Source: Nitrosospira briensis
GTDB lineage: Bacteria; Pseudomonadota; Gammaproteobacteria; Burkholderiales; Nitrosomonadaceae
Assembly (NCBI RefSeq): GCF_900115125.1
Contig: NZ_FOVJ01000001.1
Coordinates: forward strand, 343,852 to 407,851
DNA length: 64,000 nt
Reading direction: 5' to 3'
Both the position numbers and the translations under genes were made by a program. The notes under the pieces were generated by a model that was not told the origin of the DNA, searched no databases, and saw only the letters and a program-made list of their open reading frames with translations. Positions 27,544-37,359 of the stretch are shown piece by piece (position 1 is the first letter of the stretch; each line of letters starts with the position of its first letter).

Positions 27544-28326
27544 ATGAAGAAATTGCCTTATATCTTGCTAATCGGAGCAGCCCTGCTTAGCGCGCCCGCC
27601 TTTGCCCAGAATGCAGGGAGTGGCGGAGATACCACCAACCGTGCCGTGAATATCTCTCTGGGCAGTTCGGGAGGAGCGCTGGATGGCGCCGCGTTGAAGT
27701 CGGTCCGCAAACTGGTCGGGAAAGCGATCATTGCCGATACCGTTGATACTTTCGCAGTTTATAGCCCCAGAAAAGGCGGACCCGTTCCGATCGAGGGGGG
27801 GTTGAGCGCATGTGCAGAAGCAGGTTTTATCTCAACGCCGAAGGAATTCAACGCCTTCGTCAAGCAGTTGCGTGCCATTAACCCGAAGCCCGGGACCTTC
27901 CTGAATGTGGAGCTCACCGACCAGTGCAAGCCCATTGATTCCGGTGGGTCGGGGGCGGGGGCAGTCTGTGGAGGAATTGCGGGAACGGCCTGCCCTGACG
28001 CAAAACAGTATTGCGATTTTGGTGTCGGAAAATGCAAGATCCCGGACGCGCAAGGCCAGTGCAAAACCAAGCCCGATATTTGCACGAGAGAGTTCCGTCC
28101 TGTTTGTGGCTGCGACGGCAAGACTTACGGGAATGCCTGCACCGCAGCTGCGGCGGGAGTGTCAATCGAGCATGAAGGGGAATGCAAGAAATCCGAAGTC
28201 CAGGCATGCGGCGGAATTGCCGGAATTCCCTGCCCCGAAGGCAAGACCTGCGTGGATAACCCGAAAGACGATTGCGATCCCAAGCGCGGTGGAGCAGATT
28301 GCCCGGGGATTTGCGAGGCAAAGTAG
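27544..28326 (+). CDS. Secreted Kazal-type inhibitor domain protein
   Basis: A 260-residue exported protein. The ATG at 27544 is preferred because GGGAGG precedes it and the signal peptide (MKKLPYILLIGAALLSAPAFA) starts there; upstream codons from 27460 look non-coding. Mature residues 20-130 are unremarkable. A Kazal-like serine protease inhibitor fold lies at about 178-213, seen as CTREFRPVCGCDGKTYGNAC followed by a spaced Cys. Flanking it are two short Cys-rich repeats starting CGGIAGTACPD and CGGIAGIPCPE. It may protect surface proteins from proteases. It follows the PEP-CTERM protein and is read in the same direction. Confidence 0.8.
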   Translation: MKKLPYILLIGAALLSAPAFAQNAGSGGDTTNRAVNISLGSSGGALDGAALKSVRKLVGKAIIADTVDTFAVYSPRKGGPVPIEGGLSACAEAGFISTPKEFNAFVKQLRAINPKPGTFLNVELTDQCKPIDSGGSGAGAVCGGIAGTACPDAKQYCDFGVGKCKIPDAQGQCKTKPDICTREFRPVCGCDGKTYGNACTAAAAGVSIEHEGECKKSEVQACGGIAGIPCPEGKTCVDNPKDDCDPKRGGADCPGICEAK

Positions 28327-28332
28327 CCGCAA

Positions 28333-28370
28333 CCGGGATGTGCTGAGATTCCTTCGCAGCGCATTCCCGG
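28333..28370. repeat. Long stem-loop after the Kazal-domain gene
   Basis: CCGGGATGTGCTG (28333-28345) pairs with CAGCGCATTCCCGG (28357-28370), giving about 13 pairs with one bulge and one G-T pair. It begins 6 bp past the stop codon and has no T-run, so a role as an mRNA 3' end or attenuating structure is likely but unproven. Confidence 0.55.
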
Positions 28371-28522
28371 CTATCGGTAATGTTAGGCAGCGCACAGAAA
28401 CCTTAATGACGAGGTGTTAAAAATTTGGCGGCGCATCATGCAAGACGCGACCGACAAGACCGTGTGGTATTTGGCTATAACCACTGCACAGACTGATTCA
28501 CTCCATTTTTAAAGGCCATATC

Positions 28523-28780
28523 TTGACAAGTACGCCATCAAATAATACCTGCATCGGGGTCACGAAAAATGATGAGAATGATGCTATCGGGCTATTCGAA
28601 AAACCAGCGCCCGACGAGCGAATGACAGCGGAAGTATATGACGAATCATCAACGAGTCAGGAAGAAGCCCATCATACGGTTTCTACCAGCGCTTATTATC
28701 AACTTGAAGATTATTGTTATGACGGGACGCAGGACTGGCTGGAGGCCGATACGGAAATGGATACGGGAGGCAACTTTTAG
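28523..28780 (+). CDS. Small DUF2934-like acidic protein
   Basis: An 85-residue acidic protein. Its C-terminal half, AYYQLEDYCYDGTQDWLEAD, matches the pattern of DUF2934 proteins (an aromatic pair, then DWLEAE-like end), which are small proteins of unknown function often found near stress genes. The start is a TTG at 28523, with AAAGG 7 bp upstream; a later start is possible but would remove little conserved sequence. It lies 144 bp before hsp20, and its stop codon is within the first unit of a 13-bp repeat array. Confidence 0.65.
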   Translation: MTSTPSNNTCIGVTKNDENDAIGLFEKPAPDERMTAEVYDESSTSQEEAHHTVSTSAYYQLEDYCYDGTQDWLEADTEMDTGGNF

Positions 28781-28826
28781 CTGTAGTTTTTAGCCGCCCT
28801 TTTTAGCAGCCCATTTTAGCCACACA
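28775..28826 (+). repeat. Four 13-bp direct repeats (TTTTAGC iterons)
   Basis: TTTTAGC occurs at 28775, 28788, 28801 and 28814, exactly 13 bp apart. The trailing six bases vary around nGCCCn. The array starts at the stop codon of the DUF2934 gene and ends about 100 bp before the hsp20 start, a position suited to a protein-binding array. Confidence 0.8.
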
Positions 28827-28893
28827 CACGGATTCTGCCTGCTTTGTTGCCTTATGCGATTGAACGAGAGGTAGGGTAGTGGTAACGATAACG

Positions 28894-28920
28894 TTTTTTT
28901 TATTATTTCAAAGGAGAAGA
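28894..28920 (+). promoter_or_regulatory. Possible fourU-like RNA thermometer at the hsp20 ribosome binding site
   Basis: A run of eight T (28894-28901) lies nine bases before AAAGGAGA, the ribosome binding site of hsp20. In RNA, the U-run could pair with AAAGGAGA through A-U and G-U pairs and mask the site at low temperature. It is a weak structure and could equally be only an AT-rich leader. Confidence 0.3.
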
Positions 28921-28924
28921 CATC

Positions 28925-29374
28925 ATGGCAAATATTGCTCGGCGTTCACCTCTTTATGGCGATATGACTCGCTTCGACCCATTCGCTAATATAGATGACC
29001 TGTTCAGGGGTTTTGGAATGCGTCCGTTTTCCATGGAAGGGGAGACTGCACCTACGATCAAGATTGATTTGAGCGAAAACGACACAGCCTATACTGTGCG
29101 GGCAGAAATACCGGGGGTGAAGAAAGAAGATGTCAAGGTCCAGGTGGAGGGCAATCGGGTTTCCATCAGTTGCGAGACCAAACAGGAAAAAGAAGAAAAA
29201 GAAGGCGAAAGAGTCATTTGCCGTGAATGCCATCAAGGATCGAGCTACAGGAGCTTCACCTTGGGAAGCGAGGTGGATGAGACCAGAGCCGAGGCCAAGT
29301 ATGAAAATGGAACACTGGAACTAACGTTGCCAAAGAAAGAGGGCAAGACCGCCAAACGGATTGAGGTTAAATAG
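28925..29374 (+). CDS. Hsp20/alpha-crystallin small heat shock protein
   Basis: A 149-residue ATP-independent holdase that binds unfolding proteins in the cytoplasm. The alpha-crystallin domain spans about residues 40-140, with TAYTVRAEIPGVKKEDVKV at its start and YENGTLELTLPKKEG in the last strands. The ribosome binding site AAAGGAGAAG precedes the ATG. It belongs to the class of short bacterial Hsp20 often induced by heat, low oxygen or stationary phase. A second, more divergent Hsp20 lies at 30864. Confidence 0.93.
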   Translation: MANIARRSPLYGDMTRFDPFANIDDLFRGFGMRPFSMEGETAPTIKIDLSENDTAYTVRAEIPGVKKEDVKVQVEGNRVSISCETKQEKEEKEGERVICRECHQGSSYRSFTLGSEVDETRAEAKYENGTLELTLPKKEGKTAKRIEVK

Positions 29375-29759
29375 CGCCGCATTCCGCGGTCGAACGCGTG
29401 GGTGGCTATGCTGGCATTCTATCGAAAGGAACGGTCAGCATAGTCTGAGGTTGGATACCTTTCAGGAGGCGGCCATCTAGATCTCTTCAGCCAATATTTA
29501 CGTGAATATGACATTAAGTTATAGCTCGCTCAGCGGAGAGTCGATCAAATGAAATTGATCGACGCATAAAACGACCAATATGAAATTTCCCAATGGACTA
29601 CTTCTGGCGGATAACACCGAAGGTGATCGTACTCTTTCCGCAAGATGGTAAGGGAACTACCGGAGCGGGGGCAGGGGGTGGCATTTGCACGTAATCAACC
29701 GCCTCTTGCCATAATATCCTCGATGAAAAAACAGATGTCACTAACAACAGGGCTCTACC
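29375..29759. other. Gene-free stretch between hsp20 and the BCAM0308-like gene
   Basis: No supported coding frame. Two inverted repeats are visible: CTATGCTG (29406-29413) with CAGCATAG (29436-29443), and a stronger pair at 29540-29563 listed separately. No clear promoter elements were found. Confidence 0.5.
29540..29563. repeat. 24-bp palindrome (9-bp arms)
   Basis: GTCGATCAA (29540-29548) pairs exactly with TTGATCGAC (29555-29563) around ATGAAA. It is free-standing, with no T-run after it, and lies about 200 bp before the BCAM0308-like gene. The shape suits a binding site for a dimeric regulator. Confidence 0.65.
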
Positions 29760-30260
29760 ATGACGCATCCCCCTTTCGTCGGTTTTCGCCAGATTTCCCG
29801 CCACGACAAGCTCTTCAAGGAGCGTATACATGATCCATATCGGGCAAGGCATAAGCTGCCTGAGCCCACAGTATGTCCGCAATGCGGTGCTTTATTTCAT
29901 GAAGGGCGCTGGCAATGGGGCGAGCCTCCTGCCGGAGCCCACCAGGAGACGTGTGCCGCTTGCCAGCGTATCAATGATGATTTTCCTGCCGGCTTCGTTA
30001 CCTTGAATGGGGAATTCTTTGCCGCTCACCACGAGGAGATCATGCACGTTGTGCACAACGTGGAAAAACGCGAACGATCCGAACACCCGTTTAATCGCAT
30101 CATGGCTATCGAAGAAAAAGACGGGGGGACGCTGGTGACGACGACAGATATCCATTTGGCAAGAGGAATTGGCGAAGCTATAAATGATGCATATCAGGGC
30201 GATCTGGAATTTCACTATAACCCCGGCGAGTATCTGCTGCGCGTACACTGGACTCGTTAG
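29760..30260 (+). CDS. BCAM0308-like zinc-ribbon protein
   Basis: A 166-residue cytoplasmic protein. The zinc-ribbon-like cysteines are CPQCG at about residues 39-43 and CAACQ near 68; RW.WG and GEFFAAHHEEI follow. It resembles the BCAM0308 family, a group named after a gene of the Burkholderia low-oxygen-activated locus, with an NMD3-like zinc ribbon. Function is unknown. Its neighbours (Hsp20, CBS pair, second Hsp20) are the same kinds of protein as in that locus. The start ATG at 29760 fits the beginning of the conserved part. Confidence 0.65.
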   Translation: MTHPPFVGFRQISRHDKLFKERIHDPYRARHKLPEPTVCPQCGALFHEGRWQWGEPPAGAHQETCAACQRINDDFPAGFVTLNGEFFAAHHEEIMHVVHNVEKRERSEHPFNRIMAIEEKDGGTLVTTTDIHLARGIGEAINDAYQGDLEFHYNPGEYLLRVHWTR

Positions 30261-30376
30261 CATCCTGTTATCAGATCGCTCGGCGCTGCTGAATGCAAAA
30301 TGTGCGTGCATAAAAAAGCACCGGCCAGCGCGGCTTCGTGTCAAACGCCTTCGGTCTAACACGTAAATAAACGGAA

Positions 30377-30838
30377 ATGGAGGGGATGATGCCTATTGGC
30401 GAAATTTGTAACCGCGATACTGTTATTGTTAAACGTGACAATACTGTTCTGGAAGCGGCACAACTCATGCGCCAGCACCACGTAGGCGATGTCGTTGTGG
30501 TCGAAGAGCGCGATGGCGCCCGGATCCCGGTGGGGATCGTCACCGATCGGGATCTGGTAGTAGAGATCATGGCCACCGAACTTGATCCGGGGGTGATCAC
30601 GGTAGGGGACATCATGGAGCAGGAACTGGCTACAGTGAAAGAAAGCGTGGGTGTCTTCGAGGCAATTCAATATATGCGCAGCAAGACGGTAAGACGGCTG
30701 CCCATCGTGAATGAAAAAAGCGAGTTGGTCGGCATTTTGTCACTTGATGACCTGTTGGAACTGTTATCTGAAGAATTGCTGGCAGTTGCGAAGCTGGTGA
30801 ATTATCAGCGGCAAAAAGAAACGAGGCTGCGCAGGTGA
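30377..30838 (+). CDS. CBS-domain pair protein
   Basis: A 153-residue protein consisting of two CBS motifs, at about residues 8-65 (ending GIVTDRDLV) and 78-135 (ending GILSLDDLLELL). Such tandem pairs bind adenine nucleotides or S-adenosyl compounds and sense energy state. It has no attached enzyme domain. The start could be ATG 30377 or the later ATG 30389, which has GGAGGGG just ahead of it. It lies 26 bp before the second hsp20 gene, so the two are probably cotranscribed. Confidence 0.88.
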   Translation: MEGMMPIGEICNRDTVIVKRDNTVLEAAQLMRQHHVGDVVVVEERDGARIPVGIVTDRDLVVEIMATELDPGVITVGDIMEQELATVKESVGVFEAIQYMRSKTVRRLPIVNEKSELVGILSLDDLLELLSEELLAVAKLVNYQRQKETRLRR

Positions 30839-30863
30839 TTTTTTCAATAATGATAGAGGGAGC

Positions 30864-31382
30864 ATGATCATGATGGATTCATTGAAGCAGGCCCGGAGAA
30901 ATATTGGGCGTGGCCTCAGCCGGACCTGGGACCATATTGCCGAGGGCTGGCGCGAACTGGTCCACGATAGCAGCGACGCGCTTACTCACTTCGTGCATCG
31001 CAAGGACGACGTGGATAAGGAGCAAGGGGCAGTCAGCACGTTTCCCCCTTCCAGGAACTGGAGCCTGCTGGCGGGGGAAATGGAAGAAACGGATAAGGAG
31101 ATTGTGGTACGTATAGAGGTCCCGGGCATAGAAAAAAAAGACTGCGAGATTACTGTCGATGGCAATATGCTTTATTTGAAAGGCGAAAAACGCTTCGAGC
31201 GCGTCACGAACAATAGCACCTACCATGTCATGGAGCGCGCATACGGGATATTCCAGCGGGCAATTCCGTTGCCGCACAACGTGGATGCGGATCATGCGGA
31301 AGCGAACTACAAGAATGGCGTTCTGACTGTTCGTCTGCCCAAACTGGGCGGCGAGAAGGGACGGCTCATACCCTTATCCTAG
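30864..31382 (+). CDS. Hsp20/alpha-crystallin family protein, second copy
   Basis: A 172-residue small heat shock protein with an extended, charged N-terminus (residues 1-55) and an alpha-crystallin domain from about 65 to 165. The domain is seen as KEIVVRIEVPGIEKKDCEI at the start and NYKNGVLTVRLPKLGGEKG near the end. It is clearly divergent from the Hsp20 at 28925, so it is not a recent duplicate. A GAGGGAG site precedes the ATG. Located between the CBS protein and the PEBP-like gene. Confidence 0.9.
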   Translation: MIMMDSLKQARRNIGRGLSRTWDHIAEGWRELVHDSSDALTHFVHRKDDVDKEQGAVSTFPPSRNWSLLAGEMEETDKEIVVRIEVPGIEKKDCEITVDGNMLYLKGEKRFERVTNNSTYHVMERAYGIFQRAIPLPHNVDADHAEANYKNGVLTVRLPKLGGEKGRLIPLS

Positions 31383-31397
31383 CAGATGAACTGACCG

Positions 31398-32060
31398 ATG
31401 AGCCGGTCGATGCATACAAGTCCGCATTTCATTGCACGCGCTCGAATTTCCACCCTGCTGGGCCTTTGCGTTATCTGCCTGTTTACCGCGGAGGCTGTAT
31501 CAGCTATTGCGGTCATTACGGCGGTTACTGCGGGAGCGTCTGAAGCCGCTCCCTTGAGTCAGAAGGAAAAAAAGGAGAAGTCCATCATGTCGATGACAAT
31601 CACATCCTCATCTTTTGCGCATCAGGGCCTGATCCCCACTCGTCATACCTGTCAGGGGCACGACACTTCACCGGAGCTTTTATGGACAGAGGTGCCGGAG
31701 GGCGCAAAAAGCCTGGTCTTGATCATGGATGACCCGGATGCCCCTGATCCTGCTGCGCCGGAGCGAACCTGGGTGCACTGGGTGCTGTACAACATTCCGC
31801 CCATTGCCACCGGTCTCGCCGAAGCAATTCCCGCCGCAGAGCTGCCGTCGGGAACAAGGGAGGGACTCAATGACTGGGAGCGCACCGGCTACGGTGGGCC
31901 TTGCCCGCCGATAGGAAGTCACCGCTATTTCCATAAGCTCTACGCACTGGATACGGTGTTGCCGGATTTGAAGCAGCCCACCAAGGCAAAGCTGGAGGAA
32001 GCGATGAACGGCCATGTGATTGGATATTCGGAGCTGATCGGGCTGTACAAGAAGCATTAA
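31398..32060 (+). CDS. YbhB/YbcL-family PEBP (Raf-kinase-inhibitor-like) protein
   Basis: The conserved PEBP core lies in the last 158 residues: DTSPELLWTEVPEGAKSLVL, DPDAPDPAAPERTWVHW and the GYGGPCPPIGSHRYFHKLYA ligand pocket. The longest frame starts at 31398 and adds 63 residues with a hydrophobic stretch (LLGLCVICLFTAEAVSA), a plausible signal peptide. However, an internal ATG at 31587 has a strong AAAGGAG site 9 bp upstream and gives a standard cytoplasmic YbhB of 158 residues. Both forms could be made. Function in bacteria is poorly known. Confidence 0.88.
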   Translation: MSRSMHTSPHFIARARISTLLGLCVICLFTAEAVSAIAVITAVTAGASEAAPLSQKEKKEKSIMSMTITSSSFAHQGLIPTRHTCQGHDTSPELLWTEVPEGAKSLVLIMDDPDAPDPAAPERTWVHWVLYNIPPIATGLAEAIPAAELPSGTREGLNDWERTGYGGPCPPIGSHRYFHKLYALDTVLPDLKQPTKAKLEEAMNGHVIGYSELIGLYKKH

Positions 32061-32263
32061 GCTTGCCAGCGCAATGAGGATGGGGCCAGGCAGAGGTGGC
32101 CGGTCTTTTCTTTCTCTCGACCCTTTATTGACTTCAAATCTGACCATTACGCTTCTTCCGGCTTGAGCGGTAGAGTTTCGATCTCTTCCCCTTCGGCAGC
32201 CTGGGTAGTTGAACAGCCAACATTTGATTAATGGCGGGGCCAAGGCGAACCTGGGGTGTATAT

Positions 32264-33301
32264 ATGGCCGATCTGGTGGTTGCAAGAAAGGAAGGGCTTT
32301 TTTGTGAACCAGGGCAGTTTTACATTGATCCCTGGCAACCCGTCGACCGTGCAATCATTACGCATGCGCACGCGGATCACGCGCGGCCCGGCCATACTCA
32401 TTACCTTGCTGCGCTTCCTGGCGCCGACATCCTGAAGTCGCGGCTGGGCGATATCCAGCTTGAGACGCTGGCTTATGGCGAGCACGTCATCCATAACGGC
32501 GTAACCGTCTCCTTTCACCCGGCGGGCCATGTGCTCGGCTCTGCCCAGGTTCGTCTCGAGTACAGGGGCGAGACATGGGTTGTCTCGGGTGATTACAAGC
32601 TGGAGCCGGATGGTACCTGCGACTCCTTCGAAACCGTCCCTTGCGACACCTTTATCACCGAATCGACCTTTGGTCTGCCCATCTATCGCTGGCAGGCTGC
32701 GAGCGACATTTTCAAGGATATCAACGTATGGTGGCGGAGTAACGCCGAAAAAGGACGAGCGAGCGTGTTGTTCTGCTATGCGTTCGGCAAGGCGCAACGC
32801 ATCCTGAACGGGATCGACAACTCCATAGGTCCAATTATCTGCCATGGCGCTGCTGAAACGCTTAACCGAATTTATCGCAACGCCGGCATATCCTTGCCTG
32901 ACACATTGACTGTCAGCGATGCAAGCAGTAAAGCCGGGTTTCGCGAGGCGCTTGTTATTGCTCCACCATCGTCTGCGGGTTCGCCATGGCTGCGCCGGTT
33001 CGGGGATTATAGCGACGCCTTCGCGAGCGGCTGGATGCTTTTACGGGGCGCACGACGGCGGCGAGCAGTCGATCGGGGATTCGTGCTGTCTGATCACGCA
33101 GACTGGCCGGGCCTGATGAGGGCAATCACCGCAACGGGCGCACAACGCGTGATTGTTACGCATGGGCATGTAGATGTCATGGTACGGTGGCTACGGGAAA
33201 ACAGTCTCGATGCCTCGGCCTTCGAGACCGAGTACGGTACGAATGAAGAGGATAATGCAGCGGAAAACGAATCCGTTGCATTCAAGGAAAGTCATGCGTG
33301 A
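32264..33301 (+). CDS. Ligase-associated DNA exonuclease (metallo-beta-lactamase fold)
   Basis: A 345-residue MBL-fold/beta-CASP nuclease. The metal motif HAHADHARPGH lies near residue 33 and VSGDYKLEPDG near 111, with LSDHADWPGL and VTHGH towards the end. The ATG at 32264 is chosen because the conserved sequence starts there; an earlier ATG at 32231 would add 11 residues. It overlaps the next gene, an ATP-dependent ligase, by 8 bp. This pairing is a known neighbourhood signature for the enzyme. The ligase-associated helicase (Lhr type) and the MPE phosphatase that often complete the set are not in the window. Confidence 0.9.
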   Translation: MADLVVARKEGLFCEPGQFYIDPWQPVDRAIITHAHADHARPGHTHYLAALPGADILKSRLGDIQLETLAYGEHVIHNGVTVSFHPAGHVLGSAQVRLEYRGETWVVSGDYKLEPDGTCDSFETVPCDTFITESTFGLPIYRWQAASDIFKDINVWWRSNAEKGRASVLFCYAFGKAQRILNGIDNSIGPIICHGAAETLNRIYRNAGISLPDTLTVSDASSKAGFREALVIAPPSSAGSPWLRRFGDYSDAFASGWMLLRGARRRRAVDRGFVLSDHADWPGLMRAITATGAQRVIVTHGHVDVMVRWLRENSLDASAFETEYGTNEEDNAAENESVAFKESHA

Positions 33302-34991
33302 TTTTGCGCGGCTGTACAATGAGCTGGACGCAACCACCGCCACCCTGGGCAAGCTCGAAGCACTGAAGCGCTATTTCAGCCACGTTGAACCTGCCAATGC
33401 CGCATGGGCGGTTTATTTTCTCGCGGGCGGAAAACCGCGGCAGACAATCTCGACAAAATTCCTGCGGCAATTTTCAACTGAAATGTCGGGTATTCCGGAA
33501 TGGCTGTTCGATGAGTGTTATCAGGCGGTAGGAGATCTGGCCGAAACCATTGCGCATATCCTGCCGCCGCCCTCGCATGAAACAAGTATTCCCCTCGCGA
33601 ACTGGATGGAAGAGAGAATTATCCCGTTACGGAACGAAACACCGGAAAAGACCCGGGAGGCATTGTTCAGCTACTGGAATGAACTGGAAACGCAGCAGCG
33701 TTTTGTGCTGATAAAGCTGATAAGCGGCGCGTTTCGCGTTGGTGTATCAAAGCTGCTGGTAGTTAGAGCATTAAGCGAGCTTGCCGGCCTGGATGCGAAG
33801 ATCATTGCACAGCGAATGATGGGATGGACCGACAGTGCGCTGCAACCCAGCGCGGAACGCTACAGCTTGCTGATTGCAGCACAGTCCGAGTTTGAACATC
33901 GGAACAAAGACGGTCACCCTTATCCGTTTTTTCTGGCCCATCCCTTGCAGATCAGCCCGCAAGCCGATCCACAAGTGCTTGGCGATATCCGGCAGTGGCA
34001 GATCGAGTGGAAATATGACGGAATTCGCGCTCAATTGGTGCAACGCAACGGACAAAGCTGGCTGTGGTCGCGCGGCGAAGACCTCATCACGGATCGCTTT
34101 CCTGAAATCAGCGGTATTTCTCTCCCCGATGGCACAGTCATTGATGGGGAAATTGTGATATGGAAAAACGGCAGTCCCGCCCCGTTTGCAGATCTGCAAA
34201 AACGGATCGGCCGCAAAAGCCTGTCATCCAGAATATTAAATGAATTTCCGGCAGCGTTTATCGCATTCGATTTACTGGAACATCGCGGCCAGGACATCAG
34301 GCACATTATCCAGTCCGAGCGTCGCAGCAGGCTGAAAGATGTGGTGTGCAGTATTGATGTTCCTGGCTTGATCCTGTCTCCCCTGGTCGATGCGCCTGAC
34401 TGGCACAGGCTGGGCATAATGCGGAATACATCGCGCTCGCGGGCTGTGGAAGGCATGATGCTCAAGTCGGTCAGCGCCCAATATGGGATAGGCCGTACCA
34501 AGGAGCGCGGCATCTGGTGGAAGTGGAAGATCGACCCCTATACAGTGGATGCGGTATTGGTTTACGCGCAAAGGGGGCACGGCCGCCGCGCTTCGCTCTA
34601 CACCGATTACACTTTTGCGGTCTGGGACAGTGGGGGCAGCGGGGACAGTGATCCACCAGGCGAGCGCAAGCTGGTGCCATTTGCAAAAGCGTACTCCGGC
34701 CTGACCGATCGCGAAATCGCTCGGGTCGATGCGGTAATCCGCAGGACAACGATTGAGAAATTCGGGCCGGTGCGCAGTGTCAGGCCCACAATGGTTTTTG
34801 AAATCGGATTTGAGGGAATCGCCCCATCGCCGCGGCATAAGGCGGGTGTTGCCGTGCGGTTCCCTCGTATGCTTCGTATTCGTGATGACAAGAAAGTCGA
34901 CGAAGCCGATACCCTGGATATGTTGAAGGCCATGTTGCCCAACCCATACCGCAAAGCCGCCCTCACGTCCTCCGTCGGCTCGCCCCCTTAG
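33294..34991 (+). CDS. ATP-dependent DNA ligase (LigB/LigC type)
   Basis: A 565-residue ligase with an N-terminal DNA-binding domain (residues 1-205) and the adenylation domain. The catalytic lysine is in EWKYDGIRAQL at residue 240; EGMMLKS and WWKWKIDPYTVDAVL mark the later motifs. A C-terminal OB-fold follows. The ATG at 33294 is chosen since the family sequence begins there and AAGGAAAG lies upstream; the frame also opens at 33174 but those codons lie within the exonuclease gene. The role is DNA repair together with the exonuclease. Confidence 0.93.
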   Translation: MRDFARLYNELDATTATLGKLEALKRYFSHVEPANAAWAVYFLAGGKPRQTISTKFLRQFSTEMSGIPEWLFDECYQAVGDLAETIAHILPPPSHETSIPLANWMEERIIPLRNETPEKTREALFSYWNELETQQRFVLIKLISGAFRVGVSKLLVVRALSELAGLDAKIIAQRMMGWTDSALQPSAERYSLLIAAQSEFEHRNKDGHPYPFFLAHPLQISPQADPQVLGDIRQWQIEWKYDGIRAQLVQRNGQSWLWSRGEDLITDRFPEISGISLPDGTVIDGEIVIWKNGSPAPFADLQKRIGRKSLSSRILNEFPAAFIAFDLLEHRGQDIRHIIQSERRSRLKDVVCSIDVPGLILSPLVDAPDWHRLGIMRNTSRSRAVEGMMLKSVSAQYGIGRTKERGIWWKWKIDPYTVDAVLVYAQRGHGRRASLYTDYTFAVWDSGGSGDSDPPGERKLVPFAKAYSGLTDREIARVDAVIRRTTIEKFGPVRSVRPTMVFEIGFEGIAPSPRHKAGVAVRFPRMLRIRDDKKVDEADTLDMLKAMLPNPYRKAALTSSVGSPP

Positions 34992-35167
34992 TCATGTCGC
35001 GATAAGAGCCCGATCGAAATGCGGCGCTGAAAAAGAGAGCGCCCCTTTGCTTATCATGGAATCGAAGCACTTTTCACTTCTTGCACATTTTTGGGAGGTC
35101 GATGGATATAGCATAACACCTGAACTATACTGAAAAATCAGAAGCAGCCAAGGTAACGGGGAGCTAA

Positions 35168-36987
<1,820 letters not shown>

Positions 36988-36995
<8 letters not shown>

Positions 36996-37359
36996 TCCCT
37001 TGGATGAAAAGCGCCGGGGAGGTAAACCTGTAGCGGATGAGCCGGAGTTAAGCCGTCTCGTGGGAGCCAGGGCAAAGCGCAAACTAAAGGCGCAACGGGA
37101 ACAAGGGCATATCAGGCGGACGGTCTGGTCCGGGTTGAGCATGATCGGGCTGGTCGGGTGGTCGGTGGTCGTGCCAACACTGCTTGGCGCAGCGCTCGGC
37201 GTCTGGCTTGATCGGCGTCATGCCATGAGTCATTCCTGGACACTGACGCTGCTGTTTGCCGGACTGCTCATCGGTTGTTTGAATGCCTGGCATTGGGTTG
37301 TGAAAGAAGATAGAGAAACCCATAAGCAACAAGGGCAACAGGAGGATCGCGATGAATGA
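36988..37359 (+). CDS. atpQ: N-ATPase assembly protein AtpQ (AtpI-like)
   Basis: A 123-residue membrane protein with a charged N-terminal 47 residues and two transmembrane helices (about 50-70 and 83-103), typical of AtpQ, the N-ATPase counterpart of AtpI. The gene starts with GTG within the end of atpC and overlaps atpR by 8 bp. AtpQ and AtpR are found only in N-type operons and mark this operon as such. Confidence 0.85.
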
